From Aquabacterium soli (GTDB taxonomy: Bacteria > Pseudomonadota > Gammaproteobacteria > Burkholderiales > Burkholderiaceae_C): DNA of 64,000 nucleotides. A program made the translations under genes and the position numbers. This document shows, piece by piece, positions 57,358 to 64,000 of this stretch (within the stretch, counting starts at the first letter, position 1; each line of letters opens with the position of its first letter). The stretch covers positions 78,422-142,421 of the forward strand of contig NZ_RSED01000012.1 in NCBI RefSeq assembly GCF_003933735.1. The letters are read 5' to 3'. Below the pieces are notes generated by a model, which searched no databases, was not told the DNA's origin, and saw nothing but the letters and a program-made list of their open reading frames with translations.

Positions 57358-57993
57358 ATGAAAAACATCGTCATCCTGATTTCCGGACGCGGCTCGAACA
57401 TGGAAGCCATCGTCGAGGCCTGCGCCCGTGAACAGTGGCCGGCCCGGGTGGCCGCCGTGGTCAGCAACAAGGCCGATGCGGCCGGCCTGCGCTACGCCGC
57501 CGACCGCGGCATTGCCACCGCCGTGCTGGACCATAAAAACTTTGCCAGCCGCGAAGATTTCGATGCCGAGCTGGCCACCGTGGTCGATGGTTTCGCGCCC
57601 GACGCGGTGGTGCTGGCCGGCTTCATGCGCATCCTGACCGAAGGCTTCGTGCGGTATTTCGAAGGCCGCATGCTCAATGTGCACCCCTCGCTGCTGCCTG
57701 CGTTCACCGGGCTGCACACACACCAGCGCGCCATCGATGCGGGCTGCAAGGTGGCTGGCGCCACCGTGCATTTCGTGACCCCGGCACTCGATCACGGCCC
57801 GATCGTGGCACAGGCCGTGGTGCCCGTGCTGCCGGGCGACACGGCCGAGGCCCTGTCGGCGCGGGTGCTGGTGCAAGAGCACCTGATGTATCCGCAGGCC
57901 GTACGCTGGCTGGTCGAAGGCCGCCTGGCGCTCGATGCCCAGGGCCGGGTTACCCAGACCGCCGGAGCACCCCAGGTGCACTGGGGCGCCTGA
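57358..57993 (+). CDS. purN: Phosphoribosylglycinamide formyltransferase
   Basis: The 211-aa enzyme transfers a formyl group from 10-formyltetrahydrofolate to GAR in purine synthesis. The phosphate-binding GRGSN is at 10-14, and the catalytic triad N107, H109 and D145 is in MLNVHPSLLPAF and LDHGPI. Length is normal. It is divergent from trpS with 99 bp between the starts. Confidence 0.97.
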   Translation: MKNIVILISGRGSNMEAIVEACAREQWPARVAAVVSNKADAAGLRYAADRGIATAVLDHKNFASREDFDAELATVVDGFAPDAVVLAGFMRILTEGFVRYFEGRMLNVHPSLLPAFTGLHTHQRAIDAGCKVAGATVHFVTPALDHGPIVAQAVVPVLPGDTAEALSARVLVQEHLMYPQAVRWLVEGRLALDAQGRVTQTAGAPQVHWGA

Positions 57994-58016
57994 ACGCGCC
58001 CCGCAACAACCACAGC

Positions 58017-58631
58017 TCAGCCGCGGGCACGCCGGCGCAGTGCGCCGATCAGTGCCAGGCCAGCCAGGCCCATGGCCCAGGTCTGCGGCTCTGGCACGGC
58101 CGAGGTCAGCCGCACGTTGTCGATGCCCACCACCTCGATCGGGCCGTTGCCTGATTCGAGGTTGATCGTGGCACTGCTCAGGCTGGCCAGCACGGCGGAC
58201 AGGTTGGCGCCGAAGGTGGCCACGTCCAGCTGCACCGAATAGGTCTTCCAGCCCGTGGTGGGATCGGTCTCCGGCACGAAGTCGAAGGACACGCTGCCTG
58301 CCGTGGCGGATGTCAGCGTGAGCAAGCCGAAAGTGGACCAACTGGGCGCCTGCCCGTTCAGGCTGGCCGCGTCCAGTGACAGGGTGCCCCCCAGGTAGCT
58401 GCTCCAGTCTGTGGTGCCTGAAGCCAAAGGCAGGTTCAACAGCACGTCTGCGTTGTCGATGTCCGCCACCGACAGATGACCGTTGCCGCCGCTGACCACA
58501 TGGGTCAGTGCGCCGCCAGAGGTGACCGTGAAGCCCTGGGCAGACGCATCGAAGGTGTAGAGCAGATCGGCCTGTACGGCACCGCCGATCAGTGACAGCG
58601 CCAAAGGCAGAAGGACGCGGTTTGCGCGCAT
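58017..58631 (-). CDS. PEP-CTERM protein
   Basis: The 204-aa protein has a signal peptide (about 1-21, ALSLIGGAVQA) and a beta-rich domain (YTFDASAQGFTV... to VGIDNVRL) resembling carbohydrate-binding jelly-roll modules. The C-terminus is a textbook PEP-CTERM signal: VPEPQTWAMGLAGLALIGALRRRARG. It should be exported and handled by an exosortase encoded elsewhere. GGGAG upstream of ATG 58631 supports this start. A second PEP-CTERM gene lies just upstream on the same strand. Confidence 0.9.
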   Translation of the reverse strand: MRANRVLLPLALSLIGGAVQADLLYTFDASAQGFTVTSGGALTHVVSGGNGHLSVADIDNADVLLNLPLASGTTDWSSYLGGTLSLDAASLNGQAPSWSTFGLLTLTSATAGSVSFDFVPETDPTTGWKTYSVQLDVATFGANLSAVLASLSSATINLESGNGPIEVVGIDNVRLTSAVPEPQTWAMGLAGLALIGALRRRARG

Positions 58632-58770
58632 GGTGGTTTCTCCCGGGATTTGAATGCGTTGAAGAAACGCGCCGCTAGGCAGCAGCCCCCGGCACGCATC
58701 GTCCGGAATTCTAAGGTCGCCGCATGGGTTTGCCCAGCGTTGTTCAGCTTCACGACGCCTTCCCGCCACC

Positions 58771-59397
58771 TCATCCGCAGGGCGTATCAGCGGCAATTCC
58801 CTCTGCTACCCTGCCCGCCTGCACCGGCAAGACCCGGGGAGCCCGATCCTGCTGTTGGTGGCTTTGCTGGCGGCGCCTCGCCACGGCCACCAAACCCAGC
58901 AGTCCCATCGCAAACGCCACGCCAGTATCGATCTCAGGCACGGGCGATGTCGAGATGGAGCCGCTCACCAGCAAGCTGGTCGGGCCACGCCAACCGTGGT
59001 TGATGACGCCCGAGGTCAACGCAAGCGTGTCACCAGCCGTCGCCAGTGTTCCGGAGAAACGAAACACCAAGTTGTACATGGCCGCATCGAAGGTCTTCGC
59101 ATCGAAGCCGACAAAGCCGTCCCGGACGCTGGGCGTCACCGTCATGCGGCTCTTGTCATAGGTGAAGTTGGCGGTGCTGCTGCCCACCGTCTTCACCAGC
59201 AGGCTCCAATCGGTGATGGTGTTGCTCGCCTCGTCATAGGTGAACCAGCCGACCGCCTGCTCGGGCGCAACGGCTGGGCGTTCTGGATCGCTGTAGATCA
59301 CATCATTGAGGTGCCAGGTGGTAGCCGCCTGGGCCGCTCCGGTCACTGCCAGGGCGCTCAAACCGAACAGACGGACAATACGGACGAACTTCTTCAC
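58771..59397 (-). CDS. PEP-CTERM-like protein with a C-terminal extension
   Basis: The 208-aa protein has a signal peptide (about 1-24, VTGAAQA), a beta-rich domain with TWHLNDVIYSDP and WFTYDEASNTITDWSL, and a PEP-CTERM-like end (VPEIDTGVAFAMGLLGLVAVARRRQQ). Such proteins normally stop at the arginines, but this one continues for about 28 residues. Start GTG 59397 has AGGGGAG seven bases upstream, which I prefer. The extension may be a lost stop codon. Confidence 0.8.
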   Translation of the reverse strand: MKKFVRIVRLFGLSALAVTGAAQAATTWHLNDVIYSDPERPAVAPEQAVGWFTYDEASNTITDWSLLVKTVGSSTANFTYDKSRMTVTPSVRDGFVGFDAKTFDAAMYNLVFRFSGTLATAGDTLALTSGVINHGWRGPTSLLVSGSISTSPVPEIDTGVAFAMGLLGLVAVARRRQQSHQQQDRAPRVLPVQAGRVAEGIAADTPCG

Positions 59398-59519
59398 GTG
59401 TGCACTCCCCTGTGTATGAACGTTAGTGGCCTGTTGATCGGCCACATATGCAGAGCATAACAAGTCGTCACACCTGTCCACATAGAGACTTACCACCCCC
59501 TTGATCAAGGGCCGAGGCC

Positions 59520-60482
59520 TCAGCCCGGGATCGCGCGGCTCGCCAGGGCCGCCGCCGCAGCCCGCGTCTCCACCCCCAGCTTCTCGAAGATGTGCTCCAG
59601 GTGCTTGTTCACCGTGCGATGGCTCATGCCCAGGATGTCGGCGATGTCGCGGTTGGTCTTGCCCTTGGCCAGCCACGACAGCACCTCGGTCTCACGCGGC
59701 GTGAGCGAGGCCACGTCCAGCCGGCTTGGCGCGGCAGTCACGCCCTCCCCCATCACCACCGCACCACCCGCCGCCGCATTCGCCGCCGCCGGCCGTTCCG
59801 AGCTCAGCAGCACCATCGTCTCGCCCAGCCCTGCCGCGCCCAGGCTGCGCGCGATCAGCCGGATGCCCACCGTGCCTGCCCGCAGGGCCGGTCCAGGCAC
59901 CTCGTGCCCTGTGGGGCTGCCCGCCAGTTGCGCCAGCCATTCCACCGGCGCGCCACCTTCCAGTTCTGGAAACGCCTCACGCAGCCAACGTTCTGCCTGG
60001 GGCGAGCGCCATGCGATGCGCTGCCTCACATCCAGCAGCAGCACGCCGTGTCCGCCCACGTCCACTGCCTCACGCGCCAGGCGCGTCACACGCGCATTGC
60101 GCATGTGCGTGGCCAGGCGCGCCAGCACCTCTTCGATGCGCACCGGCTTGACCACGTAGTCCACCCCGCCCGCATCGAAGCCGGCCACGATGTCCGAGGT
60201 CTCCGACAGGCCCGTCATGAACACCACCGGCACATGCACCCAGGCCGCGTGCGCCTTGATGCGCCGGCACGTCTCGAAGCCCGACAGGCCCGGCATCACC
60301 GCGTCCAGCAGGATCGCATCGGGCACCACCAGCTCCAGGCGCTCCAGCGCCTGCTCGCCATCGCGGGCCACCAGCACGGTGTAGCCTTCGGCCGCCAGCG
60401 CATCACACAGCATGCGCAGCGTATCGGGTGCATCGTCGACCACCAGCACCGTGCCCAGGTGGCGCTCAGGATTGGGGCTCAT
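59520..60482 (-). CDS. Response regulator with LuxR-type DNA-binding domain
   Basis: The 320-aa regulator has a receiver (D16/D17, phosphoacceptor D60 in LLDAVMPG, T90, K112), a middle part (about 125-245) that resembles a weak PAS-like region with LLLDVRQRIAWRSPQAERWL, and a C-terminal LuxR/NarL helix-turn-helix (LTPRETEVLSWLAKGKTNRDIADILGMSHRTVNKHL, about 256-291). It overlaps the 3' end of the upstream permease-kinase gene by 17 bp, so the two are translationally coupled and very likely form a two-component system. Confidence 0.93.
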   Translation of the reverse strand: MSPNPERHLGTVLVVDDAPDTLRMLCDALAAEGYTVLVARDGEQALERLELVVPDAILLDAVMPGLSGFETCRRIKAHAAWVHVPVVFMTGLSETSDIVAGFDAGGVDYVVKPVRIEEVLARLATHMRNARVTRLAREAVDVGGHGVLLLDVRQRIAWRSPQAERWLREAFPELEGGAPVEWLAQLAGSPTGHEVPGPALRAGTVGIRLIARSLGAAGLGETMVLLSSERPAAANAAAGGAVVMGEGVTAAPSRLDVASLTPRETEVLSWLAKGKTNRDIADILGMSHRTVNKHLEHIFEKLGVETRAAAAALASRAIPG

Positions 60483-63400
60483 CAAGCGGGTCCTCGTTCA
60501 AGGCTGGCGCCAAATCGGCCAGCAGTCCATCCAGATCGAAATCGTCCACGCGCTGCTGCAGCGATTGCCAGCGCGGTTCATGCTCGGGGTAGGCCTGTGC
60601 CCATTGGGCCAGCGCGCGCGCCACGCCCTGCACATGGCCCATGCGCGCCAACTGGCACAACTCGGCCGTGGCGTCGGGCGGCAACACCGCCACCGGCGCA
60701 GCGGCGCCTCGACTCACCACATGCAGCACCGGCGCGCTGGCCTGCGCCAGAACAGCCTGCGTCCGGGCACGCGCGCGCTGCTCGGTGCCGCCAACACTGG
60801 CAGCATCCCCAGCCACCACCGACGCCATGCGGCCATGGCCCGGCAAGGCCGACAGCCCGGTGTTCCACTCGATGTCCAGGTACTCGCCCAGCGTGTCCAG
60901 CAGCTCGGATTCGATCACCGGCTTGGCCACGAAGGCCTGGCACTGCGCCGCGGCCAGGTTCTCGGGCCGGTTCTCGAACACATTGGCCGACACGATGATG
61001 ATGGGCACGTCGGCAAAGCCCGCCTCGCGGATCGCGCGCGAGGTGCTCCAGCCATCCATGTCATCCATGCTCACGTCCAGCAGCACGGCATCGGGGCAGG
61101 CGTCGCGCACGCTCTCCAGGCACTCCAGCCCGCCAGCCGCCTCGCGCACCTGAAAGCCCAGTGGCAGCAGCATGCCCGCCAGCATCTGCCGCTGGATGGG
61201 CTGGTCGTCCACCACCAGCAGGGTCAGGCGCTGGCCATGGTAGCCCGTGATGGGGCGGTGGCGCGGCCGGTCGCCGTGCCCGTTGCTGAGCAGCGGCGTG
61301 GCCGGCGCCGCGATCTCGCGCAGGTACACGCGCACGGTGAAGGTGCTGCCCTCGCCCATGGTGCTCTGCACGCTCAGCTCGCCGCCCATCAGCTCGGTCA
61401 GCAGGTGCGTGATCGTCAGGCCGAGGCCCGTGCCCGGCACGCTGCTGCGCCGCCCGCCGCTGCCACGCTCGAAGGGCAGGAAGATCCGGTCCAGATCCTG
61501 CGGCGCCACGCCGATGCCGGTGTCGATCACCTCGAATCGCAGCACCTCGCGGCGGGCATCCAGCCGCAGGGTCACCTGCCCTTTGTCGGTGAAGCGCACG
61601 GCATTGCCCAGCAGGTTCAGCAGGATCTGGCGCAGGCGCCTGGCATCGGCATGCACCCATGAAGGCACCCGCCCGCGCGTCTCCAGCCTGAAATCCAGCC
61701 CCTTGGCCTGGGCCTGGGGCTCGACCATGCGCACCACATCATCCAGGAACTCGTGCAGCGGCACGGGGCTGGGGTCCAGCCGCAGGCGGCCCGCCTCGAT
61801 GCGGGCCAGGTCCAGCAGGCCGTCGATCAGGCCCATCAGGTGCTCGCCGCTGCGCTGGATGGTGGTCAAGGCGCCGCGCTTGGGGCCGTTGCGGCCCTCG
61901 TCCTTCAACAGGATCTGGGCATAGCCCAGGATGCTGTTGAGCGGTGTGCGCAACTCGTGCGTCATGCCGGCCACGTAGCGCGTCTTGGCCTGGTTGGCCG
62001 CCTCGGCCAGTTCCTTGGCCTGCTGCAGGGCCGCATCGGTGCGGCGGTGGGCGTCGATCTCCAGCTGCAGCAGCTGGTTCTGGCGGTTGGAATCATCCTG
62101 CGCCATGCGCCGGCTCTCGCTGGCCAGCACCACCCACCACGAGCACACGGCCGCCGCCAGCAGCAGCAGCGCATACACCTTGATGAAGGGCGCCTCCAGC
62201 AGGCTGGGCCCGGCCTGGCCCATGTGCTCCAGCGCGTGGTTGACCACGCCCTCCTGGTAATAGACCACGCCCAGCACGAAGGCCAGCATGGCCGCCAGCG
62301 CCAGGAACACCACCAGGTAGTGCCCCACGCGGAAGTTCACCCGCTTGGACCACTCCACCGGCAGCACCACCCTCAGCCCGTGCGATACCTGCTCGGCCGC
62401 GCGGGATCTGGATTTGCAGCGGTCATGGCAGCGCGATTCGAGCGTGCAGCACAGCGAGCAGATCGGCGCGTCGTAGGCCGGGCACGTGGCCATGTCTTCG
62501 GATTCGAAATGGTTGTCGCACACCGAGCACTGCACCATCTGCCCTGGCGCCCAGCCCTGCGGCTCGGGCTGGCGGGCCAGGTAGTAGCGGCCTTTGGTGC
62601 CCCAGGCCAGCAGGGGCGAGGCCACCAGCGCGATGCCCAGTGCGATGAAAGGCGACCAGGCCGCCGCCATCTCGCCCATGACGCCCGCGTGCGCCACCAT
62701 GCCCACCAGCGCGGCCAGCAGGGTCGAGCCCAGCCCTACCGGGTTCAGGTCATACAGGTAGGCGCGCTTGAACTCGATGCCCTTGGGCGACCAGCCCAGC
62801 GGCTTGTTGATCACCAGATCGGCCACCAGCGCGCCCACCCAGGCGATGGCCACGTTGCTGTACAGCCCCAGCACCCGCTCCAGCGCCCCGAACACGCCCA
62901 GCGTCATCAAGAGCACGGCGATCAGCACGTTGAACACCAGCCACACCACCCGCCCCGGGTGGCTGTGCGTGAGCCGCGCGAAGAAGTTCGACCACGCCAG
63001 CGAGCCCGCGTAGGCGTTGGTCACGTTGATCTTGATCTGCGACACGATCACGAACACCACCGTGGCGCCCAGTGCCCAGGCGGGGGATGTGAACACCTCG
63101 CTGAAGGCCGCCAGGTACATCTGCGTGGGCTCCACCGCCTTGTCCACAGGGATCTCGTGCTGCAGCGCAAGGAAGGCCAGGAAGGCCCCGGCCACCATCT
63201 TGAGCATGCCCGGCACCACCCAGCCGGGCCCGGCCACCAGCACGGCGCCCCACCAGCGCCACTGGTTCTCCTTGGTCTTCTCCGGCAGGAAGCGCAGGTA
63301 ATCCACCTGCTCGCCCACCTGCACGATCAATGAAAAGGCCACCGTGGCCGCCATGCCGAAGGCCAGCGGCGTGAAATCGCTGTCGCCCGTGGTGCGCCCG

Positions 63401-64000
63401 GCCAGGGTGGTGAACTCCACATAGGCCTCGGGCCGCTGGATCGCCACGGCCACGAAGGGCAGCACGAACAGCGCCGCCCACAGCGGCTGCGTCCACAGCT
63501 GCAGCCGCGAGATCAGGGTGATGCCGTGCGTCACCAAAGGCACGATCACCAGTGACGAGACGATGTAGCACAGCGCCAGCGGCCAATCGAACAGCATCTC
63601 CAGCGCCAGCGCCATGATGGCCGCCTCCAGCGCGAAGAAGATGAAGGTGAAGGTGGCATAGATCAGCGAGGTCAGCGTCGAGCCCAGGTAGCCAAAGCCC
63701 GCCCCCCGCGTCAGCAGGTCCATGTCCAGGCCGTACTTGGCCGCGTAGTAGCTGATCGGCAGCGCCGTCAGAAAGATGATCAGGCCCACCACCAGGATGG
63801 CCCACATCGCGTTGGTGAACCCGTAGTTCAGCGCGATGGCGCCGCCGATGGCCTCCAGCGCCAGGAAGGACACCGCCCCGAAGGCGGTGTTGGCCACCCG
63901 GAACTCGCTCCACTTGCGGAAGGTGCGCGGGGTGTAGCGCAGCGCGTAGTCCTCCAGGGTCTCGTTGGCCACCCAGGAGTTGTAGTCACGGCGAATGCGA
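60466..64000 (-). CDS. NCS1 permease-histidine kinase-receiver fusion (5' end beyond the window)
   Basis: At least 1177 residues are visible and the frame stays open to the edge. The N-terminal part (about 460 aa, beginning RDYNSWVANETLEDYALR) is an NCS1 (purine/cytosine-type) symporter with 11-12 TM helices. Next come a Cys cluster (CSVCDNHFESEDMATCP, ICSLCC, CHDRC), two TM segments, a histidine kinase with H about residue 672 (counting from GTG 63972; THELRTP) and ATPase N/G boxes, a receiver with D about 964 (LLDVSMDDMDG) and a C-terminal helical part. It probably senses a solute through the permease part and signals to the LuxR-type regulator just downstream. Confidence 0.9.
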   Translation of the reverse strand, partial: RIRRDYNSWVANETLEDYALRYTPRTFRKWSEFRVANTAFGAVSFLALEAIGGAIALNYGFTNAMWAILVVGLIIFLTALPISYYAAKYGLDMDLLTRGAGFGYLGSTLTSLIYATFTFIFFALEAAIMALALEMLFDWPLALCYIVSSLVIVPLVTHGITLISRLQLWTQPLWAALFVLPFVAVAIQRPEAYVEFTTLAGRTTGDSDFTPLAFGMAATVAFSLIVQVGEQVDYLRFLPEKTKENQWRWWGAVLVAGPGWVVPGMLKMVAGAFLAFLALQHEIPVDKAVEPTQMYLAAFSEVFTSPAWALGATVVFVIVSQIKINVTNAYAGSLAWSNFFARLTHSHPGRVVWLVFNVLIAVLLMTLGVFGALERVLGLYSNVAIAWVGALVADLVINKPLGWSPKGIEFKRAYLYDLNPVGLGSTLLAALVGMVAHAGVMGEMAAAWSPFIALGIALVASPLLAWGTKGRYYLARQPEPQGWAPGQMVQCSVCDNHFESEDMATCPAYDAPICSLCCTLESRCHDRCKSRSRAAEQVSHGLRVVLPVEWSKRVNFRVGHYLVVFLALAAMLAFVLGVVYYQEGVVNHALEHMGQAGPSLLEAPFIKVYALLLLAAAVCSWWVVLASESRRMAQDDSNRQNQLLQLEIDAHRRTDAALQQAKELAEAANQAKTRYVAGMTHELRTPLNSILGYAQILLKDEGRNGPKRGALTTIQRSGEHLMGLIDGLLDLARIEAGRLRLDPSPVPLHEFLDDVVRMVEPQAQAKGLDFRLETRGRVPSWVHADARRLRQILLNLLGNAVRFTDKGQVTLRLDARREVLRFEVIDTGIGVAPQDLDRIFLPFERGSGGRRSSVPGTGLGLTITHLLTELMGGELSVQSTMGEGSTFTVRVYLREIAAPATPLLSNGHGDRPRHRPITGYHGQRLTLLVVDDQPIQRQMLAGMLLPLGFQVREAAGGLECLESVRDACPDAVLLDVSMDDMDGWSTSRAIREAGFADVPIIIVSANVFENRPENLAAAQCQAFVAKPVIESELLDTLGEYLDIEWNTGLSALPGHGRMASVVAGDAASVGGTEQRARARTQAVLAQASAPVLHVVSRGAAAPVAVLPPDATAELCQLARMGHVQGVARALAQWAQAYPEHEPRWQSLQQRVDDFDLDGLLADLAPALNEDPLDEPQS

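Noticed and set aside
61753..63333. 526-codon plus-strand frame opposite the permease-kinase fusion
   Set aside because: His/Gln/Arg-rich shadow frame antisense to conserved transporter and kinase motifs.

Overview
The window is a gene-dense, high-GC chromosomal segment with about 58 protein genes. It looks like a beta-proteobacterium of the order Burkholderiales, plausibly a Comamonadaceae or Aquabacterium/Leptothrix-type water or soil organism. This rests on GC-ending codon use, GTG and TTG starts, three proteins with PEP-CTERM-like tails, the trpS to DUF3717/DUF1289 pair, a minCDE operon, glutathione-dependent formaldehyde oxidation and two PPK2 kinases. The genus is an inference. I see no tRNA, rRNA, insertion sequence, prophage or CRISPR array. 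Only one stretch longer than 300 bp lacks a gene (15320-15957), and it is full of inverted repeats.

Layout. 1-7.9 kb: the 3' part of an acyl-CoA ligase gene, a DUF302 protein, a voltage-gated K+ channel, frmA-fghA (formaldehyde detoxification), a malonyl-CoA-synthetase-like ligase, an NCS2 nucleobase permease and a small membrane protein. 8-16 kb: a MarR-GNAT fusion, a class II aldolase, an anchored unknown, a PlsC acyltransferase, a flavodoxin-fold oxidoreductase, PPK2 and an ABC exporter, then the repeat-rich gap. 16-25 kb: a Tim44-domain protein, dbpA, a lipid kinase coupled to a metallophosphoesterase, a three-frame toxin/immunity-like locus (20470-22473) and ygiQ. 25-31 kb: a TetR/thiolase/hydrolase module with two matching operators, minCDE and an orphan ParA. 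31-43 kb: an MmyB-type regulator divergent from a membrane protein, an HDOD protein, a second PPK2, dusC, the glpD/glpR-glpK glycerol genes, DUF1993-DUF427 and an MFS exporter. 42-51 kb: a PEP-CTERM trypsin-like protease overlapping a lone receiver protein, rbgA, an odd UvrD-like helicase, a NYN-LOTUS-RGG protein, two alpha/beta hydrolases and an HxlR regulator with tandem operators. 51-64 kb: glnS, an unknown gene followed by an MpaB/Lcp-type oxygenase gene, trpS-DUF1289, purN, two PEP-CTERM proteins, and a LuxR-type response regulator after a giant transporter-histidine kinase fusion that runs off the right edge.

How genes work together. frmA and fghA turn S-hydroxymethylglutathione into formate and glutathione. 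glpK and glpD take glycerol to dihydroxyacetone phosphate under GlpR. minCDE places the division septum. The permease-kinase fusion and the following LuxR regulator form a two-component system that probably senses a nucleobase-like solute by binding or transport.

Most worth following up: the locus at 20470-22473, whose toxin-like gene seems to be split at a G7 tract and whose downstream gene overlaps the restored frame by ATGA; the NCS1-permease/Cys-cluster/histidine kinase/receiver fusion at 60466-64000; the neighbouring degenerate-Walker-A helicase and NYN-LOTUS-RGG gene; and paired operators next to the TetR and HxlR genes. All family assignments come from reading motifs; no database search was run.
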